This document shows positions 46,100 through 57,359 of a DNA stretch of 64,000 bases, piece by piece. Source of the stretch: Tolypocladium sp. Sup5 PDA-1 (taxonomy: Eukaryota > Ascomycota > Sordariomycetes > Hypocreales > Ophiocordycipitaceae); contig JPHH03000001.1 of assembly GCA_000750105.3 (NCBI GenBank), forward strand, positions 620,001-684,000, read 5' to 3'. The notes under the pieces were generated by a model. That model ran no database searches. It was given only the letters and a program-made list of their open reading frames with translations, and had not been told where the DNA came from. Position numbers and translations under genes: made by a program. Each line of letters begins with the position of its first letter. Position 1 is the first letter of the stretch.

Positions 46100-46492
46100 C
46101 TATAATGTTGCGGCCGTTTCTACCACTCCAGCCACCTTGAATGCCTTCTTGTTCGTCCACCGAACCTCGACATTGTGCATCCACCCCATGTATCGTGCCC
46201 AACCTGTTACGGGGGCATCGCGTCAGCCAGCTGTTAACCGTTTAACAAGAGACGGGGAGAGCCTACTCCAGAACGCAAACTTGCGGCCAAAGTATTTGCC
46301 CATCCAGGGCACAATCATCATGGTGAGGATGAGCTGTAATTGCTCCAGACTCCGCTCCCACTCGGCCTGTGCCTCGGAGTCGGCGTCCGAGTAGATGTCG
46401 CTCGTGGAGCTCGAGGGGAGGGAGTCGACATCGTCCTTTTCGTCGGACAATGACATGTCTTGGAGGTCGATGAGCGATTCGGCGGCCGCCAT
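46100..46492 (-). CDS. mim2: Mitochondrial outer-membrane import protein Mim2
   Basis: Mim2 works with Mim1 in the MIM complex, which inserts alpha-helical proteins into the mitochondrial outer membrane. Exons 46492-46267 and 46203-46100 join at a phase-1 intron (GTAGGC..TAACAG), giving 109 residues. The first 45 residues are acidic and Ser-rich. The conserved part reads EWERSLEQLQLILTMMIVPW, then MGKYFGRKFAFWSWARYMGW, then MHNVEVRWTNKKAF and ends VVETAATL. The intron falls just after FAFW, and only the spliced form carries the conserved C terminus. Small size and splicing make it easy to miss. Confidence 0.88.
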
Positions 46493-47184
46493 TTTGAGAT
46501 TCAGCGCGGTCGAGACGGGGAGCTGGAGGAGTCGTGTTCGTGTCAGATAGGTGCGGGAAGGGGATCCGCGGTCCTCTGGGCGTGGCTCAACGAAGGGCTG
46601 CCGTCCGACGAATCTCAGGCTCGCCAGGGATATTTACTCGTAGTTGATGATGTCGCCGTCGCGAAATCCACCTCGCGATATTCACAGGTGGCCCCGTCGT
46701 CGTCGGCGTTGTCGTTGTCGTCGGTGACGATGGCATCCCTCCGATGGAGCTCCGCTGCGCCAAGGGACGGATTCCGTGATTGGCTGGGGATAGGGTGGGG
46801 CGTCACGTGCTGCTGGGCGTGACCCCGACTCGGATAGAGTCACAGGTTGGGCCTCTACATGACGCTCGGCTGACGCATCGTCGGCTTCCTCATCAACTTC
46901 TTCAAAACACCCAAAGGAGCCTCTTCAAAGGACAGAAAGCTGCGACATCTCCTCCTTTGTTCCCGCGTGCACGGCATTTACGGAGACAGTTCCGGGATAA
47001 GCGAGGTCCATCGACAGGCTTCAGGCGCACACGCGAGCAGCAAATCCATCATCTCACAGCGACCCAGGAACCGCCAGAAGAAGCAGCCAGAAAGCACGGC
47101 CAGGCAAGACACCAAGCCAGACTCAGTGAGCCAGACTCAAAACTGCAGGCCGGACGCAGCCGCAGCAGCAGCACAGCAGCAACC
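46493..47184. promoter_or_regulatory. Divergent promoter region between mim2 and eIF2-beta
   Basis: 692 bases between opposite start codons. The 250 bases before 47185 are CA/AG-rich with CAG runs, typical of a leader for a highly expressed translation gene. No TATA box is obvious. Confidence 0.45.
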
Positions 47185-48662
47185 ATGGAGAACCAAGTGA
47201 GTTCATTTTAGCCCTGTTGTCTCTCGGCTCCCTGGCCGCAGCGCCTCCAGAGCCAATCCAGCCTGCCCCTCGTGCCCCTCCACAAGTCACCACCTGCTCT
47301 GGAGCGAGCACAGCACAATCACAGCACGGCACGGCACAGCACAAAATACTTGCACAACCACCAATTTTACCCCACTCTCACTGGTCCATTTTCCGTGTGC
47401 CATCCATCCCGATCCCTCCCTCACCACCACACCAAATATCCTCGTGAGAGGCAAACACTTCTTTGAGTCACACCACATCTTGCCAGAAACCTGCTTTTCT
47501 AATCAAAAGCCGCGCCTCCCTACCTGTACGACCTCGCCGCCGCGTCCTTCTGCTCTTCTGCTGCCGTCGTCTGTGCAATTCGCGTCGCTAACGAATTTCT
47601 TTTTCCCCCTTTGCGCAGGATCAGCCAGTCGAACGAAAGTCTCGCAAATCCGTTGCCTTCACCGACGAGCGATTAGTTGTCGACGCCGACGGTTCCGTTA
47701 CCATGGTTAACGCTACCGAAGATTCCAAGGAGACGGCCCAGTCGCACACGTCCCGTACGCCGCCGCTGTCCGCCGCCCTTGGAGCCTTTGCTGACGCCTC
47801 GTCTGAAGCCGCCATCGACGACGCGCCCCCTCTCGAGGATGGTGGCTTGGACCTTTCTCTCCTGAAGAAGAAGAAGAAGAAGGCGAAGAAGGCCGAGGAC
47901 GATGATGGCGCCGATGATGGCGCCGCCCCGGCCGAGGACGGTGGCCTCGACCTGTCCATGAAGAAGAAGAAGAAGAAGAAGGCCAAGGATGCCGGCGAGG
48001 AAGACGAGTTTACGGCCAAGCTGAAGCAGCTCGAGGTCAAGGACACCGACGAAACCCCCGAGACTGAACAGGAGGAGCAGGGCGACATGGACGCCGGTAC
48101 CGGCATCTGGGCACACGACGAGACCAAGGCCATCACCTACACCAGCCTCCTCCAGCGCTTCTTCAGCCAGCTGTCGCAGAAGAACCCTGACCACGCCCTC
48201 AGCGGAACCAGGAGCTACAAGATCCCGCCTCCTCAGTGCATGCGCGAAGGCAACAGGAAAACCGTCTTTGCCAACATTGCCGACATCTGCAAGCGCATGA
48301 AGCGAACAGAGGAGCACGTCACGGCCTACCTGTTTGCTGAGTTGGGTACCAACGGTTCCGTTGACGGAAGCAGAAGACTGGTCATCAAGGGTCGCTTCCA
48401 GCAAAAACAGATTGAGAACGTCGTGCGGAAATACATCAGTAAGTCGTGCACGCTCCCGTCTGCGAGGTGCTGATACTGACCGAGGAATTTAGTCGAGTAT
48501 GTTACCTGCAAGACTTGCAAGTCCCCCGATACCGAGCTCAGCAAGGGCGAGAACCGTCTGTATTTCATCACCTGCAACAACTGCGGATCCCGACGAAGTG
48601 TCACGGCCATCAAGACTGGTTTCTCCGCCCAGGTCGGCAAGAGAAGAAAGATGCAGGGTTAA
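47185..48662 (+). CDS. sui3: Translation initiation factor eIF2 subunit beta
   Basis: eIF2-beta is part of the GTP-dependent complex that brings initiator tRNA to the 40S subunit. Exon 1 is 12 bases (47185-47196, MENQ). A 422-base intron leads to exon 2 (47619-48438), then exon 3 (48493-48662), giving 333 residues. Two poly-lysine K-boxes (KKKKKKAKKAED and MKKKKKKKAKD) bind eIF5 and eIF2B-epsilon; fungal proteins often have three, and I see two clear ones. The core ARMADILLO-like segment ITYTSLLQRFFSQLSQKNPD leads to a C4 zinc finger (VTCKTCKSPDTEL ... YFITCNNCGSRRSV) in the last exon. The long first intron right after the start is common in translation genes. Confidence 0.95.
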
Positions 48663-49476
48663 GCAGTTCAGCTGCATTTGCCCCATGCGCCTTTGGGTCT
48701 TGGGGTGGGTGGAGGCACTTTTCCGCGCCTATTTCCTGTACACGTCTCGTCTCTCTCGTCTCTACGGCCTTCTCTTGTATGGCTATGCCTCTGCCGCTCG
48801 TCTGGTTTGGAAACATCCACTCGTCGTGCGGCCTGAGGAAACAAACGACCATTGCGCTGGGGGAGGAGTATGGGCGTCTTGGGCGGTATCAAAATTGCTC
48901 GACTAGTGGTCGGAATCAAAAGTACGGGGGATTGCGCTCCGTCTCCCTCGGGAGACTGAGATTGGCGTACGGAGAGTGGTTGGCATGTAAATAACGCCGG
49001 AATGATAACGTTCGACGCCATTTTGTGCTGAAGGTCATGTGAATCATAGGTGCCGAGTTGCCACGGAGAACTACGAGATGACGGTCTCTAGTCAACGGAG
49101 TCTTTTGTAAGTGCAGTCACAATCAGAGGCACCTCGGGAGACGATGCATAAGTTGAGGGTGGCGCGCAGCCGTACGCCAAGTGGCTGTATTCCCACAAAG
49201 CAGAAAGGAGCGTTCTGTCTCCGCCGTATTCCAGTCCGTCCCAATGTTCTTTTTTTATGCTCTGCCCGTCATTCATACCTGATACTAATATCCAGGATCA
49301 TGACGCCAGTCTTCCTCGCTTCTGCCCCTTCGTGACAAAGAAGTGCCCTCCCTCTCGTCCACCGGTCTTTAATATACATGCCGTGATATCAACAGCAGCC
49401 GCACGCAACAACACGCCAAATCAAGCCAACGCCGCCCAATGAGTAAGGTAGTGTCTGTTCAAGTCGCCGTAGCCAA
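48663..49476. other. Convergent 3' spacer, 814 bases
   Basis: Lies between the eIF2-beta and nup133 stops. It holds T-rich and AT-rich patches suited to 3' processing (a T7 run near 49251). No gene is seen. Confidence 0.45.
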
Positions 49477-52400
49477 CTAAGCTGGGGCAAACAGAGACGA
49501 TGCCGCTGCGGCCGTAAGACTATACCTACGCCGAAACAGAGGGAATTCTCGCGATTCAGCAGCAGAGGCGCCTGTGCGAGTGGCCTCATCTGCACCGTCT
49601 TGCACCTCTGACTGGGCCTTGTCGAAGGCCGCGCGGACCCATTTGGCCAGGCGGCTCTTCTCCATGTACTGGTTGAGAGTCTTGTCCTCCCACCGCATGG
49701 CCTCGATCAGCTTCGCCTGCTCGCTCTCCGCAAATGTCCGGAACCGGCGATCGAGGCCCTCTGTGAACACACCCAGAACATCTTGAGGCTGCGTATACTG
49801 GAAAGGTGCCCGAGCATCCTCTGCTTGGCTGTTAGCGAGCTGTTTGGGACGAAAAGGGGGCAAAGGGGAAAACGGACGAAATCGAACGCAGTCCGTAAGC
49901 ATGGCAAACAGCTCGGTGTCGGCAATGCGGTTCACGACCTCGACGTCGCCTCTCAGTTGCGTATCGTTGATTTTAGCCCAATCATCCCGGATAAACAGTC
50001 GTCTCCAGATGAGCTTCTTGGCGTCCTTGATCTCGTCGGCGTGGCATGCAGTCTCGGCAACCTTCAGTGCCATCCAGAACGGATGAGGGATCTCGTCCCT
50101 CGACTCCGGAGCCAGGGATACCAGGGTTAGCAGATCGATGAGATACATGGGGTCCAGTGCCTGGTGACCCAGCAGCTTCTCCATGCCGTCTGTGAAGAGC
50201 TGAAGAAGGGCCTTTTGCCGCCGGGGGATGTTGGTAGTGTGCGCCTCTAGTGCGAAATTTAGAGCTGCTGCGCTGTCCACGGCATCGTACGTGCTTGGGA
50301 ACACCTGGTTGTAAAGGTGAGCTTGGATCTCGATAAGAACCAGCTCGTTATCAACCCGTTCAAGCTTTTCTTCGCGAAGAGACTCGTCGGAGTTCACCGT
50401 AAAGGAATGTTGCGACTGCGGTTGCCTTTCCGCTTCGGCCATGAGGGCAAGCTTGCCAAGACTCAGCTCAATCTTCTTCCTCCAGACCTGATCTTCCGTC
50501 GTCAAGGCCAGTTCCAGAAGCGTATCGGAGGCGTGGCCAACGTCCTTTTCTTGTTGAACATCATTGATCCACGATATACGCGCCAGACTCGGTCTGCTTC
50601 TAAGAAATCGAGTTTTGAAACCGAGCGTGTCCAGTGAAAACTCCAGCACAGCCGCGACGCCGTGCTTTTCGAGGAGGTATTCGTAAACAGGGAATGCAAA
50701 CGGCTCGCCGTATTTGCTGAATGAGTCCTCCAACTGTGTCATCTTTGCCTGCCGCAGACCCTTCAGATTCTTGGTTTCGGCGGCAGAGAGGCCCTCCTCG
50801 GCAAGCTGCGACTCCAGCGCCCCGATGTGTTCGAGCAGAATGACGGCCAAGGCGCTGAGACACCCGTGCTTCTCAGCAATCTTGGCACCTTGCTCCCATT
50901 TGCCGAATTGGGCCAGGAACACGGGTTTGTTGTGTCTTTCCGCGTCATACGTCTTGACGTACTCCTGGGCTACCGCCTTATTTTCCGAATTTGCCAGCGC
51001 CCAGCGGGCGTACTCCAGTACCGCGGTAAGCATGCCGTCGGTCAGTACCGGTAGCTCGTCGAAAATCTTGGCGAGGACGATGGGATCCGGCATATTCGGC
51101 GTCTTATGTGCGTCTCGCAACTGCTCGTGTTTCCTGAACCACTGGTCGCAGAGATCGGTCAAGCGTTTGAGATTGTTGGCGATGTAGAAGCAGCCGGTCC
51201 ATGGCTCTGGGAGGCCATCATATCCGTCGCGCAATATACCCATTCGCAACTGTTCCTGGCCAAGACCGTAGAAAGATAGGTTGTTCCGCCGGAAGTCGTG
51301 TGCTGCCAAGTGGGTGCTGATGTTGACCTGCATGGCCTCGTACATCAGAATCGTCACTTTGGCATCATCGAGAAGCTTGTCCTTGTACAAAACTTTGATG
51401 ACTTCGTAGGACCAAGCAACGAAGAGCTCGAGGCGGAAGACGTCGTTTACGAACCAGTGGCGCACCCGGTCCAACTCGCCGATATTCGCGATGGGGTTGT
51501 GCTTTTGGTCTTCATGGATGAATTCGACAATCATTCCAATCAAGCTCTTCTTGTCGTCGGCAGGTCTGCTCGCAGTAAAAGTCTCGTGCCGTTTCCAGAG
51601 GACGGTGGCAACGTGCATCTTCTCCGCGTTGAACAGGAGCTTCCAGCGAGTCTTGCGATCCAGGTCTGCACCGATGGTTTGGAGGTGTTGCATGAGTCTC
51701 TCCAGCGCGTTCGACCGTGCACGAAGATTGTCCTCTACGGATGCCGGCAGCGTGGAAACGTATGATGTCGATGAGCTCAGAATCTCGTGGCTCACTTCCA
51801 GCGCCGCGGCGGCAACCTCCTCCTTGGTAAACTTGGCGTCTTGCCGCCCATCAAACAAGAGTGGACTGTCCTTCTTTGCCCCAAAAAACACAGCCTGCTC
51901 CAGTTTGCTCTTAGCAGATACTTGGGGAGGCTGGTCGCTGGCAAACTTGTCCACGTCGGTCGTCACGATTCGCACCACTCCTGCGCCGCGCACCATGAGC
52001 ACGACAGCAGGATTTTTGGTCTTGTACCGAACCGATCGGGTTTCCTCATACCCACCGGAGGTCGGCGGGGTCTCCTCGAATCCAGAGCCGACAATCTCGT
52101 GGATGTTGTCTTCTCGAAAATCGACAACATCCTCGAAGGAAGCGGGCAAGATGTGGCTGTCGGACTGTAGTTGTGACTCGGGAGACTCTGGCGGGATTGC
52201 CACAGACGCGATGACCGCAGCGCGATCAAAGACAACGAATGCCACAAGGGCAGGGCGAGGCAAGTAAACGCGAGGTCGTACGCCTTGTGTAGGGTCCGAC
52301 GGTGAGAATGGGTTCGAGTAGGAAGTAATTGGTCGAATCATGCCAATTTGGCAGTCGCCAGGAGTCAAGATGGCCTCGACTAAGGCATATCTAGACACAG

Positions 52401-53815
52401 TCCGTCGGGTCAGGCTAACGAGCAACAGGAGGTGTTGTACCATCGGGTTGTCGGATGCCATTGCGTCGCTCAACCTGCTCAGCTCCAAATACTTGGCATC
52501 GAGGCCTTTCGGAACAAAGCTGAAGTCGATGGCTTCGAAAGAGTCGGCGGGGAAATCCTGGCTTAAAGGATCGGTATCCTGTAGAGCTGAGACGAGGCGC
52601 TCTCGCATGTCTGCCTCTCCAGTGGGTTCGTTGTGACCGCCCCGGTGAACCTTCCAAGACTGCAGTTTGCCCTTGCTCGTAAGCGCGACAATGTTCCTCT
52701 CGCCGACACGCGCAGACCGATCAGCGCGAACGGCCGCGATGTCTCCTCGGAGAGAAAGGTGCGAAAAGGCATGGCGGATGCTTCCCAATATGCCGCTGCC
52801 CGAGGACGAGAGGTTTGTTCTCAAGAACTGTACCGAAATGGCCGGGCGCCCGTGGCCATCTCGCACGCTCATGTATGCCAATCGTCCGGTGTTGAATGTC
52901 AGGATGAAGCCTGCCGATTCTGCGTTCGTAATAGCGATAGCCTTCTCTCCGGATGACATGCCAGAAATCATGTACTCGACGCCGGATCGGTCTTTTTTTA
53001 TGAAAGCAAACGTCGCGGCGCTGGATATCGATTCCCAGTAAACAACTTTGCCGCTGCCGGCCATTACGACGACCAGGCCGGGCTCGGTGGACGACGCGGA
53101 GGGCGAGACGAGGCATCCAACCGGAAGAGGGTCGGTAGGTTTCGTCGCAGAGGGCAGCGTGAATGTGAATGTCTCGGGCGATTGTGAAGTCGAGTTGTAC
53201 GGCCAGACAATCGCATGCGCTGGGGTCAGCGTCAAGGCATATCCCGATGACGCAAAGATATCGGCGTGTTGGTTTCCTAATGATGTTAGCTGCTTAGTGT
53301 TCGGGTCGCTGCTGGTTAGTAGGCAAAACGCACCCGACCAGTCCGACCTGATTCTGTCTGGCAACGCAGGGAGCTTGGAGACTGTGAATGCGTTGGTGCT
53401 CGTCTTGAGAGATTGAATTCGGTAAGCGACGTGCCATCGAATACAATGGATTCAAGGGGACGAGAGGTGTACGAACCAGAACGAGACTGCCGTCACCCTT
53501 GTTTGCGGCTCGATCGCCGTGCTTGGACTTTTTCGTCCGCAAATTCGACTCCCTGCGCGGTGTGTGATGCTGAAGATTCTCCATTGGGGCGTCGCGTTGC
53601 TTGACATCGACTGTCGCGACTTTGTCGACCTTGACGTCCACCATCTCAGGTTGGGCATCGGGAGGTGGTTGGACAAAAGTCTGCCCGGTCAGCGGGAGGC
53701 GCTGGCGTTTCGCCTTTGGCTGCTGAACGAGGCTTTCCGAGCTCTTGGGGCGCTGACGACGACGTGATCGCGTCGCCGTCGCCGGGCCACCCTCAGCGAC
53801 CGACGGGGAAAACAT
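49477..53815 (-). CDS. nup133: Nuclear pore complex protein Nup133
   Basis: Nup133 is a scaffold of the Y-shaped outer-ring (Nup84/107) complex of the nuclear pore. Exon 1 (53815-53477) encodes a basic, disordered N terminus. A 73-base intron (GTTCGT..CTCAAG) leads to a 70-base exon (53403-53334), then a 57-base in-frame intron (GTGCGT..CATTAG) and a large exon 53276-49477, for 1402 residues. The beta-propeller part includes AFTVSKLPALPDRIRSD and SSGYALTLTPAHAIVWPYNS, with ETFTFTLPS. The C-terminal half is the alpha-helical stack (RHWFVNDVFRLELFVAWSYE, then ARWALANSE). The junction after GDGSLVL is my best guess, because two frames change within a short space there. The other junctions are firm. 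Confidence 0.88.
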
Positions 53816-54649
53816 TGCTGCGTGTTTGTCGTGAATCGCAGGGTTGGGCTCGTGATGGGACGCACTGGCGCTGAGACGGCGATGGACGGGCGGGATGGAG
53901 TCGCGGGCTCAGAGATGCATCTCGAGCGGCCCAACGTCGAGGCAAAGGCGAGGTCAGAGATGCACAATGCACGATGCTCGATGGATGATGGCAGCGGCTG
54001 CAGTCGTGGCAGTGAAGAGAGAGAGGTGATGGTGGAGAGCGTGAAGAAGCATGCAGTGTTGCTTGCAGCTATTGGTCGTGGGCGAAAAACAAATCCCCGG
54101 CAGAAAGTGCCACCAGCTGCCAAGCTACGGATACAGGTGACCGCCTTGCTCTTGCCTGGCGCGCGGCACCCCCCCAGCTGGGCCAGCTCAGCTTTTGTGG
54201 GGGGCGATGGCTCCGATTGCGTGATGTAACGGGTACAAAACCGCTGCAGGTGCCTGGGCGGGCCGCGAGGTACCTGGGCTCGTCAGGCGGCTCCTTGATT
54301 CACAGCCCAGCGATCGATCGTGGTGCAACCACCAACCACATGCGCAATGACTGCGCATACACCTCACTGTCCTCCTAGCTGTCATCAATTGGACGCCTCA
54401 ATAGCTGCGAACGAAGCCGTCTATTACAGCAGACTCAGCATTGAATCCCAACAACAGAGAGCATCCAGTACCAACTCCAGAGCCAGTTCTTGTGTATTAC
54501 TACGCAACACATGGTCGCCGACTGTCTAGGGGCCAATGTTCGCATCCGAGGCTCCAAGCCAGATGCTGTGCCTACCCTAGATCCTCGGCTGTCGAGTCTC
54601 GTTGAGTTCCTGCGGTGCCGGTGAGCACATGAGATGAGAGGACCGCAAA
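53816..54649. promoter_or_regulatory. Divergent promoter region between nup133 and afg1
   Basis: 834 bases between opposite starts. No TATA box, gene or RNA signal is seen. Open frames entering from the nup133 side have no conserved content. Confidence 0.4.
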
Positions 54650-56566
54650 ATGAGGCGATTCTCGACGGCAGTCACCATCACCGACCCTCTGGTCAAGTAC
54701 CAGACGCTGGTCAAGTCTGGATTGTATGCACCGGACCCAGCCCAGCATCGATTGGCGAGACACCTCCGCGACATCTATCTGCGACTAAAAGACTACTCAC
54801 CGCAGGTCGAGTATCGGCAGAGACTCAATGAAGTAGCTCGCCTCACCGAGGCAAAGCCACTTGAAAACGATAACGCCCACGGGATCCTCGCCTTGCAGAA
54901 CCATGGAATATGGCGCAACCCGCTCTTCAGGCATCTCCTACCGGCCGTCGAAGGACGGGACAGCCTGGCTCTGACAAGAGTCTTGCAGGGCCACGAGACG
55001 GCGATTGAGATTGACTCCCCAAAAGGGCTTTTTCTTTCCGGGGAGGTGGGCACGGGCAAATCGATGCTACTGGACCTGCTTGCGGATGGCCTACCGACGG
55101 GGCGCAAGAGGAGGTGGCACTTCAACACTTTCATGCTCTACACATTCTCGCAGCTAGAGAAGCACAGAGAGTACCACTCGGTTGCTTCCACGATGGATGC
55201 CGAGTACTCGCTCGTGTGGATGGCAAAGAAGCTAGTTGACGAATCGCCAATCCTCTTCCTGGACGAGTTCCAACTACCAGACCGAGCCGCCAGCAAGATC
55301 CTCAGCCACCTTTTCATAGCCTTCTTCCAGCTCGGCGGCGTGTTGGTGGCGTCCTCGAATCGCATGCCGGAGGAGTTGCAGAAGGCCACTGGAGTGGACT
55401 ACGCGCCTGGCCCTGCACGAGGCTTGATGCGCAAGATCTTCGGCGGTCGGACTCGGTCCAAGGGCGAGCTCTACGGCCAGAGCAGCGACTTTGCAAACTT
55501 TCTAGAAGTCCTGAAAGCTAGGTGCGACTTTTGGCAGATGGAGGGCGCGCAAGACTGGAGGCGGAAAGAAGAAGTTGACAGCCCGGAAACCACCGCAAAC
55601 GTGTCCATACAAGGAGCGGGAGGACTCGCGTCTGAAGGTGACGACAGAACCGACAGTAGCGAGACACGCAAGCGGCCGTACAACTACCATCTTTGTGGGG
55701 AAGACGATGGCGCTTGGCAACAGCGAATACTCGACACTCTTTCGTGGACTAGAGCAGGCGTTGTTCCATGGGGGCGTTCGACGTTTGTTGTGTACGGCCG
55801 GAAAGTCTGCACCCCGCAGCATTACAACGGCTTCGTCTTCTGGAACTTTGACAACCTCGTTGGGTCTTTCGGGCCCGCGGACTATATTACGATGGCCTCG
55901 TCGTACCACACGTTCATCATTGACCAAGTCCCCGTTTTGACAATCCTTCAGAAGAACGAGGCGCGCCGCTTCATCACCTTCCTCGATGCGCTCTACGAGG
56001 CACGCTGCAAACTCGTCATCCGGGCCGAGAACCCGCCGGATGGCCTCTTCTTCCCGGAGAGTCCAAAAGCATCGCAAAGCAAATCTGGAGATGCCGAGGA
56101 CTCTGACGACGCAACGTATTCCGAAACCGTGGCGGAAGTGTATCAGGATCAGATGTCCCCCTTCCGACCCAACGTCTCGTACTACGACACCAAGTCGGCT
56201 ACGGCAAAGTACGACCCCGACCAGGATTCTGATTTCGGGTTGGAGAAACAGCGCATCGACTTTGGAAATGCTGGAGCGTTCACGGGAGAGGACGAACGCT
56301 TCGCGTACAAGCGTGCCATCTCTCGGCTTTGGGAGCTGTGCAGTGCGAGGTGGCATGCTCGGACAGGAGACTGGTGGCAGCCTTTGCCCGTGGAGGCGAG
56401 GCACTGGGAAGGAAGCTCTGTTTCGAAGCCGTTCAGCAAAGGCGCAACAAGCCGAAAAGAAGACACAGGTGAGGGTATGGGAGATAGCATAGAGATGGAC
56501 GAGCTGGCAGGACTTTCGAAGTGGAGGGTTGAGCATCTCAAAAAGCAGATACCTGGTGAGCAATAG
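54650..56566 (+). CDS. afg1: AFG1-family mitochondrial ATPase
   Basis: AFG1 (LACE1/AFG1L) is a mitochondrial AAA-like ATPase linked to quality control of respiratory-chain subunits. 638 residues, single exon. The start of the domain, ITDPLVKYQTLVKSGLYAPD, then PAQHRLARHLRDIYLRLKDY, is unmistakable. Walker A is GEVGTGKS (in GLFLSGEVGTGKSMLLDLLA), Walker B is LFLDEFQLPD, and sensor 1 is VLVASSNRMPEEL. Only about eight residues (MRRFSTAV) precede the domain, so the mitochondrial signal is unusually short unless an upstream exon exists. The C-terminal part has a long acidic insertion (around 485-530), common in fungal members. Confidence 0.92.
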   Translation: MRRFSTAVTITDPLVKYQTLVKSGLYAPDPAQHRLARHLRDIYLRLKDYSPQVEYRQRLNEVARLTEAKPLENDNAHGILALQNHGIWRNPLFRHLLPAVEGRDSLALTRVLQGHETAIEIDSPKGLFLSGEVGTGKSMLLDLLADGLPTGRKRRWHFNTFMLYTFSQLEKHREYHSVASTMDAEYSLVWMAKKLVDESPILFLDEFQLPDRAASKILSHLFIAFFQLGGVLVASSNRMPEELQKATGVDYAPGPARGLMRKIFGGRTRSKGELYGQSSDFANFLEVLKARCDFWQMEGAQDWRRKEEVDSPETTANVSIQGAGGLASEGDDRTDSSETRKRPYNYHLCGEDDGAWQQRILDTLSWTRAGVVPWGRSTFVVYGRKVCTPQHYNGFVFWNFDNLVGSFGPADYITMASSYHTFIIDQVPVLTILQKNEARRFITFLDALYEARCKLVIRAENPPDGLFFPESPKASQSKSGDAEDSDDATYSETVAEVYQDQMSPFRPNVSYYDTKSATAKYDPDQDSDFGLEKQRIDFGNAGAFTGEDERFAYKRAISRLWELCSARWHARTGDWWQPLPVEARHWEGSSVSKPFSKGATSRKEDTGEGMGDSIEMDELAGLSKWRVEHLKKQIPGEQ

Positions 56567-56736
56567 ACATGAAAGGAAGATCAGGATACCATATAGAGCT
56601 GATTGGATAGTTTTAAACATCATATAGAAAATATACAACCGTTCCTGGCGGAGATGGCACTCCATCGTGGATATCGTAACAACTATAAACCCAAACGCCG
56701 TGCAATGTCATGTTCTATGCCCCCCAGCCCAGTGCT

Positions 56737-57359
56737 TCACAGAGTCGTGACGCCCGGCGTCCAGCCCTCTCCTATCCTCTTCATATCCTCGCTGAACTTC
56801 TTACTCGTAATCCTCCTCCCGCCACGGCCCCCAAGCGGCGCATGCTCATCCGGCTCAAAGAACGGATTCTGCAGTAGCCGCACATAGGCGCTCTGCATGG
56901 CCCGAAACACGGGCTTCATCTCGGCGTCCCTCAGCCCCGCACCGGCGGGCCTCGTAGCAGCGGCCGTGGCATCGACGCGACGGCCGCGCATGTCGACGAC
57001 GCAGACCATGCGCACGCCCGTGTTGGTCTCGAAGCCGTAGGCGGCGAGTCGGTCGTCGACGGCGTGCAGCAGGCCGACGTCGCCGGAGAGGCCGACGCCC
57101 GCGGCGGCGTTGTGCTTGGCGCGCAGGTCGAAGACGTCGATGGTGGAGGAGAGCAGCAGCGAGAACTGGAGGGGCGTGCGGATCGGGGCGAAGGCGTTGG
57201 TCGAGGGGTCGTGAGAGGGGAAGACGGAGATGTGTAGCGGGTTGTTCTGCACAGCCCACGGGGTCAGCATGCTAGGAGTAGGCAGCGAGGGGTGAGGAGG
57301 GGCCGTACGTTGCGCCCGATGACGCCTAGGCAGGCGATTGACGGGATCGCGGTCGTCAT
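56737..57359 (-). CDS. tca17: TRAPP-associated protein Tca17 (TRAPPC2L, sedlin-like)
   Basis: Tca17/TRAPPC2L is a small longin-fold subunit that helps assemble TRAPPII, which activates Rab GTPases at the Golgi. Exon 1 (57359-57309) gives MTTAIPSIACLGVIGRN. A phase-0 intron (GTACGG..GTGCAG) leads to exon 2 (57246-56737), total 186 residues. Conserved features are NNPLHISVFP, LQFSLLLSSTIDVFDLRAKH, GDVGLLHAVDDRLAAYGFET, NTGVRMVCVVDMRG, and GLRDAEMKPVFRAMQSAYVR, LLQNPFFEPDEHAPL. The insertion after NPFFEPD and the Gly/Arg-rich tail are fungal additions. It is nearer Tca17 than Trs20 because of the LRD-E-F pattern. Confidence 0.88.
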
